NCBI GenBank assembly: GCA_009839745.1
Contig: VXPE01000135.1
Span: 14,189-58,409 of the forward strand
Length of the DNA stretch: 44,221 nucleotides
DNA from: Candidatus Poribacteria bacterium
Lineage (GTDB): Bacteria; Poribacteria; WGA-4E; WGA-3G
Direction: 5' to 3'
The notes under the pieces are model-generated. The model searched no databases, was not told the DNA's origin, and saw only the letters and a list, made by a program, of their open reading frames with translations. Positions 15,514 through 23,987 of this stretch are shown one piece after another; position 1 is the stretch's first letter, and each line of letters starts with the position of its first letter. Position numbers and translations under genes: made by a program.

Positions 15514-18500
15514 TTAAGAGATTTCAAACTTAACGTCCGTGGTAGTGTGCAGATATTTTACCAATATAGCGTCCTTATCTTCGATATAAAGCCATCCGGA
15601 TTCAACGTCTTCGAGTGTTTGCACATTTGCAATCTCGATATCTGCATATTTGTCCGGTATGTTGACGGGTTCAGAAGCGTCAGCGGGTGTATCTTCATCA
15701 GCAATGGGAGGTTCGTCCACTGGTGATAAAAACTGATAGCGTGCTCGAAGGGCTTGTGGCACACGTCCATAACCAACAATAAGGGTGTAGCTCGTTTCGT
15801 CCTCGGCATAGCTGAGTTGCCAGTTCAGTTGACCCTTATCGGTTAAGGTAGGTTCATCTACTATTGCACCCGCACTGAGGTGTATCTCCCCGACGATAGC
15901 GGTTTTAATTCCCGGATCGACCCCTCGAAGCGTATAAACATTCACCATAATGTCTTCGGGATTCAAGTGGGGTCCCTTGCCTTCAGTGCAGAACCCATAA
16001 AATCCATCCGGATAGGTGCCTTTGAGCGCACCGTCTTCCCACTGTTGATACATCGCACTTACCGTGATACCCTCAGCGATTTGAAGCCATCTGTCATTTG
16101 GAGTGTGTCGGTTCAAGCGTTGTAAGTAATAAGCGAGAACTAACCCGTTCCATTGAACAGGGACACCGAACCATGGATGCGTGTAAAAAGAGGTCCCGAA
16201 GACGGGGATGGAGGCGAACTGCATACCGGGTCGGTCTGGGAGATGCCAATGGTAGAGGAAGGGTAGGGCGGTTGTCGCCCAATGCGTTGCGTGTTTGAGA
16301 TGTTCTTTTTCTGCTGTCAACTCGTAAGCCTCAACATAAGCACCGATGGCATACGCAGCCGCAAGGACATCTGGTTGATACATCGGGCATTCCCACATTT
16401 GTGCCCCGCGTGGCACGGAAAATTGCTGAATGAATCCGAGTGCTTTCAAACCTGCTTCACGCGAGGTTTTATTCCCGGTAATTCGAGCATGTTTCAACAG
16501 TAAAAGTGCTGATTCAGCACAGGTGCCAAGTGCTGCTTCACCTGCAGTTCCGAGGGAAGTGGTTTTCGCGTCTGTTGGGTGCCACCGCCAACTTCCATCC
16601 GGTTCTTGTGTAGCAATCCGTTGCTGTATTTCTTCCGCCATGTGAGATAATCCGGCACCGATATTGCCGATGTAAAACGGGAATTCCCATCTTAAAATGT
16701 GACACGAACCGCGTGCCGCCAATCCTTCTACTCCGGATTCTGCTATGGTGTTTTTGGCAATTTCTAACACCCGTTCTTTCACGTGTTCATCTTTCGTAGC
16801 AAGATAGTCGTACCAAAGTAGAGTGCCGAAACCGGGTTCATTCTGCGGTGCCCAGTCTACGCAGTGCCGGGATTTTCGAGTCGCTTCATCCCATGTTGTC
16901 TGCATCAACCCGTGCCGTGAGAGTAAAACCTCATCTGCATCACTACGGGGGGGAGGTAACGGTTCAGGGGCACCGTAAGCGTTATTCCAATGCGCTATGG
17001 CATCTAAGATAGAAGCATTTCCATCCACGATGATTTCGGTTTTGATGGACACTGGACGCGCCGGTGTGAGTGGATACGGGATAGAAGCCTCTGTCTGGTT
17101 CTCTCTGACCCATGCTGGCACAGTCGGGACGAATACGCCGAGGGCGTGATTTTTCTGATACTCATGCCAATTGGGCGAAGCGAATACCGCAGAGAGCATC
17201 TGATTCTCACCGTCCCAGGTGTCCAGAGGATTCCAGATGATGCCGACTATGGATTTCTGCATCTCTACTGCCATGACTGGCACTGTGATTTTATAGGGAT
17301 GCGGGACAAGTCGGTTGTCGAACGGTGGAGCTGCGTCGCGTGTGCTTGAGGAACGTTCATCGTTTTCCAAGAACTCGAGTCCAGGGAAAAGTGCTGCCGT
17401 TTTCTTCTCACGATGTCGTCCTTGCCCTGCATAAAGCATCGGACCGCGAAACGCAAGAAGTTCTCTGTTGCCATCCGTTTGCAACTGATATTCCGTTTTC
17501 ACCCGCGTCGCACTTTCGCTAAGCGTCCACTGCATCTCATAAGTCCACTTAACACCATCTACATCTGTATCCGAACCGCTGAGGCGGACAATTGACTCTC
17601 CTTGATTGTTCCCAGCAAGTTGATAGTCTGTAGGTGTAAGTTGCGACGTTTGGCGATTTTGTGATGCATCTAAATAGACAACCTCAGAGAGTGCCGGACA
17701 AGTTGCTACCTGCTGGTAGTTACCACCTTTCGCGACAAAGATTATGCAATACGCAAATCCTCCCTCAATCCCCTTTTTGTCAGAAGCGATGGTCTCTTTC
17801 TTGTTTTCATTCTTAATTGCTGGTGTTGCTTCGAGCCCACGGACGAAAACGATACGAAGGTGTCTGTTCCCCAACACGACACTACCATTTTCCGTATAGG
17901 TATGTAGTTCTTTCACCACCTTGGCGGCAAGTTTAGGGGGCTCAGGGCGGACTACAACGCTTTCTTGGGCTGTTTGGCGTCCCTCGCCTGCTGAGGTTTG
18001 GCATTTGAGCGATACGGAAATGGAGACTACAGTCGGATTTGGGAAACGGCGTGCTATCCAAAAAACAGAGACTTCTTCACCCGGTTCAATTTCTTTAATG
18101 GTTTGTCTGGGGCGTCCACGCCGTAGTTTCACACCATTGATAGAGATTCGCGCCGTATCCGCTTTACCGAGTGGCGCGGTGCCGGTATTCCGAAGTGTAC
18201 ATTGCACTTCAAAATCTTCGCCCGCGGGGACAACTGCAGCCGTCGCTCCTACGTTTACGATTTCTAATTTCGGCTGTGCCGCGTAAAGCGATATTTGGGC
18301 AGGAGGCTTTTCGGATTCGTGCAATTCAAGGCATAAATTTACCACATCGGAAGCCTTCGTTGATGTGGATTGACTGAACTCCCGCAACTGCATCGTGTCA
18401 TCTTTAAAGTGTAGAATAGCGATTCCACATCGTAGTTCCGGTTCGCTATCTCTTTTCCCTTTTCGGAGGGACATCTCTTTAAATTTCCGTAACTGTGGTT

Positions 18501-19719
18501 TACCCCATAAAGCCCACGCGTAGTTACTATTGCCTTCTATATTGCATTCCGTCAGAAATGAGATGACGACCTCTTTACCAGCATAGGACGTGAGTTCAAT
18601 GCTTTCTTCTATCCACTGACATTCGGTTGATATGGATTCAAAACATCTTTCCGGTGCGGCTTCTAAACCTGTATTAAGAAGATCGAAAATTTCGATAGCG
18701 AACTTCACACCTCCAGGCTGCCGTTCCACATCGTTAAAAACAACGCCATCCCGTAATCCGATGGAAAAATGTAGGAAGAGCTTCTCTTTTTCATCGACCT
18801 CCGGAAGTGACAGTGTGTAGTCGATTTTTGCGGCTTCTATTGGGGTGGGATGTTCAAAGATAGCAGGCTTTGTCACGCCGCCGGAACAATCTATTCCGCT
18901 GACGGATGCCTGATCTGTACCGGAAACAGTGCTTTGTTCGAACATCTCTACAAAGTCATAAATTTCTTCAATAATGCCGAGCACTAAGGGTATGGGTTCT
19001 TCCTCAGCTTCAGGGGCGGTTGCTTCTGTTTCGGTGTCGCCGCCTCCGTCTGTTTCCTGCGGTAAGGGGTTTTTGCTTGGGGTTTTTGCTTGGGGTTTTT
19101 GCTTGGGTGTTTCCTCTGTGGATTTCCCCAAAGTTACCTCGTCTTTATCTGCTTCAACGTCAGAAACCTGGGGGCGCTGCGTTATAGTCCCCTCATTTTC
19201 CTGTTCAGATATTACAATTTCCGTTGCAAAGTCTGTCTTATCTTCAGAAACAGGATCGGTGTCTTCCAGTGGCTCAGTTGCTGCATCATCGGACGGCGCG
19301 AGGTTGGTGATCTCGACGCCAGGGGTTTCTTCTGCACTGGATGTATCGGGAGGGTTGTTCTCACTGGCATGAACCTCTTCGTCTATAGAGATGGGTAAAA
19401 CCTCACTGTTAGATTCTGTGTGAGAACTGTCATCATCTTCTATAGCAACAGGGTCCACATCGTCTTCAGACGGTATTTCCTCCGACTCGGACGGCACGTC
19501 AGCGTTTTCAATTTCCGAGGGTTCAGGAACCGGGGTATCGGAGGCATCTGATGCTTCAGATTCAGCATCGTTTGTAGAATTATCGTCAGCTGCGAATTCC
19601 AATTCCGCTTGCTGTTCGTCACGCTGCTCTGTATCGGAAACCGATGGATCGGTCTCATCCTCCGTATTTCCGATACAAGCGGCTAAAAATTGTTGTACAA
19701 TATAGGGCGCGGTGAGCAT
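15514..19719 (-). CDS. Large acidic-linker, CARDB and alpha-toroid protein (glycan-active?)
   Basis: A 1401-aa protein. Residues about 18-240 are a low-complexity Asp/Glu/Ser/Thr/Pro region. A beta-sandwich follows at about 285-410 ('LFLHFSIGLRDGVVF' to 'YAWALWGKPQLRKF'), like carbohydrate-binding jelly rolls. Next comes a CARDB/Ig-like domain (about 483-593), a large beta domain (595-940), an all-helical region (about 950-1300) rich in Trp, Tyr and 'PDGSWRWHP'-type motifs like alpha/alpha toroids of glycoside hydrolases and polysaccharide lyases, and a short beta tail. I cannot assign a catalytic family or acid/base residues. The N-terminus 'FLAACIGN' looks like a lipobox but lacks a convincing hydrophobic, positively charged leader. 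A dispersed repeat provides the ribosome binding site before the ATG. A 13-bp tandem repeat codes for residues about 205-218. It lies next to GH172, suggesting work on glycans. Confidence 0.75.
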   Translation of the reverse strand: MLTAPYIVQQFLAACIGNTEDETDPSVSDTEQRDEQQAELEFAADDNSTNDAESEASDASDTPVPEPSEIENADVPSESEEIPSEDDVDPVAIEDDDSSHTESNSEVLPISIDEEVHASENNPPDTSSAEETPGVEITNLAPSDDAATEPLEDTDPVSEDKTDFATEIVISEQENEGTITQRPQVSDVEADKDEVTLGKSTEETPKQKPQAKTPSKNPLPQETDGGGDTETEATAPEAEEEPIPLVLGIIEEIYDFVEMFEQSTVSGTDQASVSGIDCSGGVTKPAIFEHPTPIEAAKIDYTLSLPEVDEKEKLFLHFSIGLRDGVVFNDVERQPGGVKFAIEIFDLLNTGLEAAPERCFESISTECQWIEESIELTSYAGKEVVISFLTECNIEGNSNYAWALWGKPQLRKFKEMSLRKGKRDSEPELRCGIAILHFKDDTMQLREFSQSTSTKASDVVNLCLELHESEKPPAQISLYAAQPKLEIVNVGATAAVVPAGEDFEVQCTLRNTGTAPLGKADTARISINGVKLRRGRPRQTIKEIEPGEEVSVFWIARRFPNPTVVSISVSLKCQTSAGEGRQTAQESVVVRPEPPKLAAKVVKELHTYTENGSVVLGNRHLRIVFVRGLEATPAIKNENKKETIASDKKGIEGGFAYCIIFVAKGGNYQQVATCPALSEVVYLDASQNRQTSQLTPTDYQLAGNNQGESIVRLSGSDTDVDGVKWTYEMQWTLSESATRVKTEYQLQTDGNRELLAFRGPMLYAGQGRHREKKTAALFPGLEFLENDERSSSTRDAAPPFDNRLVPHPYKITVPVMAVEMQKSIVGIIWNPLDTWDGENQMLSAVFASPNWHEYQKNHALGVFVPTVPAWVRENQTEASIPYPLTPARPVSIKTEIIVDGNASILDAIAHWNNAYGAPEPLPPPRSDADEVLLSRHGLMQTTWDEATRKSRHCVDWAPQNEPGFGTLLWYDYLATKDEHVKERVLEIAKNTIAESGVEGLAARGSCHILRWEFPFYIGNIGAGLSHMAEEIQQRIATQEPDGSWRWHPTDAKTTSLGTAGEAALGTCAESALLLLKHARITGNKTSREAGLKALGFIQQFSVPRGAQMWECPMYQPDVLAAAYAIGAYVEAYELTAEKEHLKHATHWATTALPFLYHWHLPDRPGMQFASIPVFGTSFYTHPWFGVPVQWNGLVLAYYLQRLNRHTPNDRWLQIAEGITVSAMYQQWEDGALKGTYPDGFYGFCTEGKGPHLNPEDIMVNVYTLRGVDPGIKTAIVGEIHLSAGAIVDEPTLTDKGQLNWQLSYAEDETSYTLIVGYGRVPQALRARYQFLSPVDEPPIADEDTPADASEPVNIPDKYADIEIANVQTLEDVESGWLYIEDKDAILVKYLHTTTDVKFEIS
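19066..19114 (-). repeat. 13-bp tandem repeat inside a coding sequence
   Basis: Three perfect copies of GGGGTTTTTGCTT (19066-19078, 19079-19091, 19092-19104) are followed by GGGTGTTTCC. Read on the coding strand, the unit length of 13 means each copy is translated in a different frame, giving KQKP, QAKTP and SKNP. Three copies (39 bp) restore the frame. The same core occurs at 32228-32248 and 34387-34407. Confidence 0.9.
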
Positions 19720-19771
19720 CTTTTAATTATTCCTTGCGGTTCGGTAAGCTGAGTTAGGGATTTGATGTGCC
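19720..19771 (-). repeat. RBS-carrying dispersed repeat (copy before the 1401-aa gene)
   Basis: On the minus strand the element runs GGCACATCAAAT, CCTAACTC, ACCGAACCGCAAGGA, then AATTAAAA and the ATG of the 1401-aa gene. The core CCGAACCGCAAGGA occupies 19731-19745. AAGGA serves as the Shine-Dalgarno sequence. It aligns over about 50 bp with copies at 26079-26130 and 32161-32211. Confidence 0.85.
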
Positions 19772-19818
19772 TTTCCGTAGGTCCGCCTTCCACTTCGTTT
19801 CAGGCTAAGTGCTTTGGC

Positions 19819-20964
19819 TTACGACCGGCTCCATTTATGCTTCATTTGTTTCATTTCGTCATTGAGCACTACTTCTGCCGAGGGTGTCTGTGCAGAAGCC
19901 TCAATCTGCCACGCACCAGAGGCGTCCTTCAGCACGGGTTTGCGCTGCGCAACAGGTAGCACACCAAAAGGTGTATGCGGTTCAATTTGATACCAGTATG
20001 CCACAGAGGAGGTCTCATTGCTGAGATGGTTCCCGTGTCCGTGCTCTATCGTAACCCGGATCTCCTTCTCAAAGCGGATCGGATTTTCAATGTGATAGAC
20101 GTAGGAGGTCTGATAGCCATCGGTATTGTTTTCGTGGATAGAAGAACCGTTGTGTGCAAAAGCGTTCTGTTGCATGCCCCACGCTTGATTGAGGTAGTCC
20201 TCTGAACCGGTGCCGTGCAGATCTGGGGGCCACTTATAACCGTCGACCCAGATCATATCATCACCTTCACCCCACCATGTGCCTTGAAAGTTGGTGATCG
20301 AAAGGTTGCAACCGATGTAATGCCCGCTGCCTTCGGCGGACAGAATTAGGTAATTGGTGTCCCACGCGAGGCGTTCCGCGTTGATAATATTGGCTTCGGG
20401 GGTGTTCACAGTAATTTCATGTCCCCACCCATCACACGGGTTTTCACGATGGAATTGGGCATGAAAATAGGCAATATCATCGTCGAGCGGCTCAGGGTAC
20501 TGCTCATAGTCGATGTAGAAGTATTGGCGGTGGGTTGTATCGCCTTCGTTGACGAGTTCGATCCGTGCGCTGCGGTTAAAGGGCATCTGCAAATAGCAAT
20601 TAAGCGCGCAACCTGTATTGAACTGATTGTTCTGGTGTGTGGAAGCAGAGAACGCAATGGAATCGTAGGAGTTAACGATTTCGTTGCCGAGCCCAAAGAA
20701 GTCCCCTAACGGACATAGGACACTCGGGTGCTCCTCATCGTCCCAAAACATTCGGATCAGTACGTTTCGATAACCATTTGGCTGTGTCATCCAGATGTGA
20801 TTGATGCAGCCGGGTCCTTGAAGATCTGCGATAACACGGGTTTCGCCGGGCTCGACATTCCATGCGTCGCTATTTCTACCTGTTGTGTCCCATGAAGAGG
20901 CGCGTAACGAACGTGCTTTTCTAACGCGCGTCAGCGATGACAATAATCCGTCAACGTAAGTCAT
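19819..20964 (-). CDS. GH172/DUF2961 family glycoside hydrolase
   Basis: A 381-aa DUF2961 protein with no signal peptide. Family hallmarks are the N-terminal 'SSWDTTGRN', 'PGCINHIWMT', 'FWDDEEHPSV', 'PLGDFFG', and the paired acidic motifs 'GEGDDMIWVDG' and 'GTGSEDY'. The two Glu of these motifs, 22 residues apart, correspond in spacing to the catalytic pair described for alpha-D-fructofuranosidase/difructose-dianhydride enzymes of GH172; the assignment is by analogy. GH172 members act on fructosides or arabinofuranosides, and the substrate here is open. The ATG at 20964 follows an AGGAAA ribosome binding site. A promoter and a leader hairpin lie upstream. Together with the downstream 1401-aa protein it suggests glycan processing. 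Confidence 0.88.
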   Translation of the reverse strand: MTYVDGLLSSLTRVRKARSLRASSWDTTGRNSDAWNVEPGETRVIADLQGPGCINHIWMTQPNGYRNVLIRMFWDDEEHPSVLCPLGDFFGLGNEIVNSYDSIAFSASTHQNNQFNTGCALNCYLQMPFNRSARIELVNEGDTTHRQYFYIDYEQYPEPLDDDIAYFHAQFHRENPCDGWGHEITVNTPEANIINAERLAWDTNYLILSAEGSGHYIGCNLSITNFQGTWWGEGDDMIWVDGYKWPPDLHGTGSEDYLNQAWGMQQNAFAHNGSSIHENNTDGYQTSYVYHIENPIRFEKEIRVTIEHGHGNHLSNETSSVAYWYQIEPHTPFGVLPVAQRKPVLKDASGAWQIEASAQTPSAEVVLNDEMKQMKHKWSRS

Positions 20965-20987
20965 AATTTCGTTTCCTAATATACATC

Positions 20988-21009
20988 ACGCTGCACGTAA
21001 GTGCAGCGT
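20988..21009 (-). promoter_or_regulatory. Perfect hairpin in the leader of the GH172 gene
   Basis: ACGCTGCAC (20988-20996) and GTGCAGCGT (21001-21009) form a 9-bp perfect stem with a 4-nt loop. It lies between the predicted promoter and the start codon. It could be a repressor-type operator, an RNA stability element, or a dispersed palindrome. Confidence 0.5.
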
Positions 21010-21034
21010 TCAAAAAGTTGTTCCTTACTATATA

Positions 21035-21062
21035 ATTATAGCATATACTACCAGAAAAGCAA
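21035..21062 (-). promoter_or_regulatory. Promoter for the GH172 gene
   Basis: On the minus strand TTGCTT (-35, 21057-21062) and TATAAT (-10, 21035-21040) are 16 bp apart. TGC directly before the -10 box makes it an extended -10. The predicted leader is about 65 nt. Confidence 0.55.
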
Positions 21063-21082
21063 CAGAAAAATCCAATTTTCTG

Positions 21083-22051
21083 TTATTCTGTTTCTTCGGA
21101 AAGAGGGTTTTTCGAGGTATATGTCCATTGCTGTTTCTGACGAATAAATTTTAACTGTAGCGCGTCTGCTGCATAGTTATTGAGTTCATCAGTGTTTTTT
21201 CTCGGCATAGCTGCCGCCGGTTTGAAATTGGTGATGAGTGCTTCCAACATCGGTTTTCTATTGGATTCCTTAGCACCGACATGATAAAAATGTTCCCTTG
21301 TGATGACATTAAATTCTGACCATAGATTCGGGATCGCGGGATTTTCTCTATGTTCGTTGCTATGCCAGGTTGAGAGAATAAACTGTGCTTTCGTTGTTTT
21401 CAAACCTTCATAGAGCGATTTTTCGTGTGCTTCATTCCAAGTGTTGAAGTAGTCGGTATGTCGCCCGGCATAAGGCGGATCACAATAGATGAGGTCGTTC
21501 TCAGTTGCACAAGACAGCGTAATGCGAAAGTCCTGATGCAAAAAAGTCCAATCGCTAAGGCTGGCGCGTTTGGCAACCCATTCCACCTGATTCACGATTT
21601 TAGTGATATAGGCTTTAGAGAAGCGTTTCGGCTTATGCCCGAACGGCACATTAAACTCGCCTTTCCTGTTAAAACGGATAAGCCCGTTAAAACAAGCGCG
21701 GTTCAAAAACAGAAAGTCTAAAGAAGATTTCTCTACATTAAATCGTTTTCGGACTTCATAATAATGGTCTGCACCGTGCTTAGCTAACTGGGTCCCTTCT
21801 GATTCGAGAAATTCGCGGACAACAATCGGAGTTATCACCCCGCTGTTTATTCCCTGATAAAAGGAAATAAGGTGTGGATTTGTATCGCAGAAAAGTGCCT
21901 TGCGTGGTTTAAGATTAAACCCGACGACCCCCGACCCCATGAATGGTTCAATCCAAACCCCTTCTCCATTCCATTGGCGTGTCTCATCTATCCACTTAAC
22001 CAATTTACTTTTGATGCCTTGACATTTTATAGGTGGAATAAGGATCTTCAT
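21083..22051 (-). CDS. D12-class adenine-N6 DNA methyltransferase (EcoRV-type partner)
   Basis: A 322-aa DNA methyltransferase. The SAM-binding motif 'EPFMGSGVVGFN' (about 35-46) and the catalytic DPPY (191-194, 'YCDPPYAGR') come in the order of alpha-type Dam/D12 enzymes. A central target-recognition region (about 90-165, 'LNRACFNGLIRFNRKG') is typical of this class. It overlaps the upstream restriction enzyme gene by the 4-nt ATGA at 22048-22051, so the two are translationally coupled. By partnership with an EcoRV-like nuclease it should methylate adenine in GATATC; this is inference. The pair is AT-richer than the surrounding genes, suggesting horizontal acquisition. Confidence 0.9.
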   Translation of the reverse strand: MKILIPPIKCQGIKSKLVKWIDETRQWNGEGVWIEPFMGSGVVGFNLKPRKALFCDTNPHLISFYQGINSGVITPIVVREFLESEGTQLAKHGADHYYEVRKRFNVEKSSLDFLFLNRACFNGLIRFNRKGEFNVPFGHKPKRFSKAYITKIVNQVEWVAKRASLSDWTFLHQDFRITLSCATENDLIYCDPPYAGRHTDYFNTWNEAHEKSLYEGLKTTKAQFILSTWHSNEHRENPAIPNLWSEFNVITREHFYHVGAKESNRKPMLEALITNFKPAAAMPRKNTDELNNYAADALQLKFIRQKQQWTYTSKNPLSEETE

Positions 22052-22893
22052 TTTGAACGTGCTTTCCTTTGTGAGGCGCGCGGAACGACAAGATTTGTAT
22101 CTCCGCCTCTGTAGACAACGAAATCATGCAGGTTTGTAATTTTTGTCGTTTTGCTCGTGTCATCCTGCACGGTAATCTTCCGGTAATTCATCCAATAGTC
22201 ATCAAACCATTTTTCGCCCAACTGACCAAACATGCCGTTACCTGATAGAATGTCAGCGATTTTATTGATGCTACCTATGTTTGCAGTATTACCACTACCC
22301 CTTCTGTCGCTTGCAATTCTCCATTTCTCAACCGCAAAAAACTGAAAATCTCTAATGACAGAGGGAATTGAGTTCAAGTGTTCAAGCGTATACAACTCTG
22401 TTTCATCTACTGATGTAGCACTCGCTCGTGTATAGATAATTCCCAAACAGAAATGTCCCATGTATTCATTGTACGGAAACTGAATGTTTTTACGGTTATC
22501 GCGCTCTATGAAATAATTTCCGTGCGAACCGAGCGTGAAGCCATTACAGAATTCTGGATTTTCAGGAAGTCTGTATGTTGTTTTAAAATCAAGTGCAAAC
22601 TTGTGATCTCCAGTTTCGCTAATCAAGGAAATATCTGGATAGTAATTCTGCTTTTCCGCAGGGATAAGCGTGTAACCGTTTTCTTCCGCGAACGCTAACA
22701 ATTGGGGCAACAGATGGATTTCCAATAATTTAGATACGATTTTCGTATCTGTTGAAATTGTGTAAATTCTCCGGTAGATATCAATGAAACCTTTGATTGT
22801 CCACTGCCCATTAGCAGTCTCAACGTACGAATTGAGTGTTTTAACAAATTCATTGAGTTTTGTGCTAAATACGCTTTTTACTGTTTCTTTCAT
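22048..22893 (-). CDS. EcoRV-like type II restriction endonuclease
   Basis: A 281-aa nuclease recognisably related to EcoRV from memory of that sequence. 'KQNYYPDISL' matches the EcoRV Q-loop and catalytic Asp74, and 'ALDFKTTY' matches Asp90 and Lys92; here these are Asp87, Asp102 and Lys104. 'GSGNTANIGSI' (199-209) matches the EcoRV recognition loop GSGNTTNIGSI, including the base-contacting Asn. The 'DTKIVSKLLEIHLLPQL' helix also aligns. Predicted specificity is therefore GATATC. It is about 35 aa longer than EcoRV, mostly at the two ends. The ATG follows AGGTGAG. The nuclease gene comes first and the methylase second in a single unit. Confidence 0.92.
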   Translation of the reverse strand: MKETVKSVFSTKLNEFVKTLNSYVETANGQWTIKGFIDIYRRIYTISTDTKIVSKLLEIHLLPQLLAFAEENGYTLIPAEKQNYYPDISLISETGDHKFALDFKTTYRLPENPEFCNGFTLGSHGNYFIERDNRKNIQFPYNEYMGHFCLGIIYTRASATSVDETELYTLEHLNSIPSVIRDFQFFAVEKWRIASDRRGSGNTANIGSINKIADILSGNGMFGQLGEKWFDDYWMNYRKITVQDDTSKTTKITNLHDFVVYRGGDTNLVVPRASQRKARSK

Positions 22894-22947
22894 AAAAATC
22901 GGCTCACCTAAAAATTACTAAACTTTGGACAATTTTGAACGCGATAC

Positions 22948-23018
22948 ACATTTCGCCCCGCTGGGGCTTAGGGCTTAGGGAAGCACGGTTCCTACAGACA
23001 TTTCACCCCGCTGGGGCT
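22948..23018. repeat. Direct pair of CCCCGCTGGGG palindromic repeats
   Basis: Two 21-bp copies differing at one position, ACATTTCGCCCCGCTGGGGC and ACATTTCACCCCGCTGGGGC (each followed by T), lie at 22948-22968 and 22998-23018. Each contains the palindrome AGCCCC/GGGGCT-like arms. This is a REP-like dispersed sequence. Two copies separated by 29 bp are too few for a CRISPR array. They lie upstream of the restriction-modification pair, at its junction with the sugar-isomerase genes. Confidence 0.75.
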
Positions 23019-23136
23019 GCCGCTCTGGGACTTTGACGTTTATTTCTTTATAAGGTGCGTTTGTGTCAAGAACTCTCAGAAAAATCACAAAGGCTTTGAA
23101 AATCGGATAGGAACCCGATCAAGATTGTCCAATACC

Positions 23137-23952
23137 TTAGTAATTACTTAGGACAGCCCGCATCTTTTCTAATCCAATTCGAGCAACTTCTGCGGGATCT
23201 TGTTCCCAATAACTCGGATTGAACAATTCCAATGAGATGACACCCGTATAATCTGCGTCTTTCAGAATAGAGATCATCTGTCCCAGATCAAGGATACCGT
23301 CACCAGGGTAAACCCTATCAGCATCTGTTTGTTCCGCACGCGCAGGTTCCGCAGGTGCATCGTTGAAATGGAAAACAGCGATTTTATTGCCGGGGATACC
23401 TTGTATGTCGTCTATTTCGCCACCGCCGCGATAGATATGGAACGGATCGAGGACAATCGTGCTATCCGGGTGATCTGCCACTTCCATGACTTCCCACGCA
23501 TGCTTGACTTGATTGACACCATCGACGAAGCCGAGAAATTCCATAGCGGGTTTAACCCCGAATTCGCGTCCGAGTTCAAGCAGTTCTCGATAATTCTCGC
23601 CACCTAACTGGAGATCTGCCACTTCACGCGGTGGACTTGAGACGATATAGGTCGATCCAACAGCGGCGGCTTGTGCCATGCGCCGTTTCGCTTCTTCAAT
23701 CGCTTCCTGATGTTCCTCACCGGTCGTGTTGAGCCACCCGTGCAAGGCGATCACCGTAGGTACTGAAAGTCCGTGATCATCGAGTGCTTTTTTGACATCG
23801 GTAAGCGAACCGCCCTGTTCCTCGTGAGCCGTTAAATCGTCATTCCATAACTCGATCGCTGTATAGCCGGTTTCGGCAGCGATCTGAATCTTATCCATTA
23901 ATCCGGCGGGACGGATTGTGCTCGTGTTTAAGCCTAATTCAAATTGTGTCAT
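23137..23952 (-). CDS. Sugar phosphate isomerase/epimerase (TIM barrel)
   Basis: A 271-aa xylose-isomerase-like TIM-barrel protein (AP2Ec, PF01261). The divalent-metal ligands are in place: Glu138 ('AMEFLGF'), Asp169 ('VLDPFHIYRGGG'), His195 ('VFHFNDAP') and Glu242 ('SLELFNPS'). This matches the set in hydroxypyruvate isomerase, IolE and related enzymes. The exact substrate is unknown. The start ATG follows AAGGAAAAAGAG. The next gene downstream is a second member of the same superfamily. A GGGCAAT/ATTGCCC palindrome lies in the short gap. Confidence 0.85.
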   Translation of the reverse strand: MTQFELGLNTSTIRPAGLMDKIQIAAETGYTAIELWNDDLTAHEEQGGSLTDVKKALDDHGLSVPTVIALHGWLNTTGEEHQEAIEEAKRRMAQAAAVGSTYIVSSPPREVADLQLGGENYRELLELGREFGVKPAMEFLGFVDGVNQVKHAWEVMEVADHPDSTIVLDPFHIYRGGGEIDDIQGIPGNKIAVFHFNDAPAEPARAEQTDADRVYPGDGILDLGQMISILKDADYTGVISLELFNPSYWEQDPAEVARIGLEKMRAVLSNY

Positions 23953-23969
23953 TCTCTTTTTCCTTGGAC

Positions 23970-23985
23970 GGGCAATGAATTGCCC
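23970..23985. repeat. GGGCAATGAATTGCCC palindrome
   Basis: A perfect 7-bp stem (GGGCAAT and ATTGCCC) separated by 2 nt, in the 35-bp gap between the two isomerase genes and ending 2 bp before the downstream gene's stop codon. It is in the style of the other palindromic repeats in this window. Confidence 0.6.
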
Positions 23986-23987
23986 TA

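Noticed and set aside
19066-19114. Tandem repeat as a mini-CRISPR or origin iteron
   Set aside because: The copies are contiguous without spacers and lie in a coding frame; no replication gene is near.
22948-23018. Two near-identical 21-bp repeats as a CRISPR array
   Set aside because: Only two copies, each itself palindromic and of REP type, and no Cas gene in the window.
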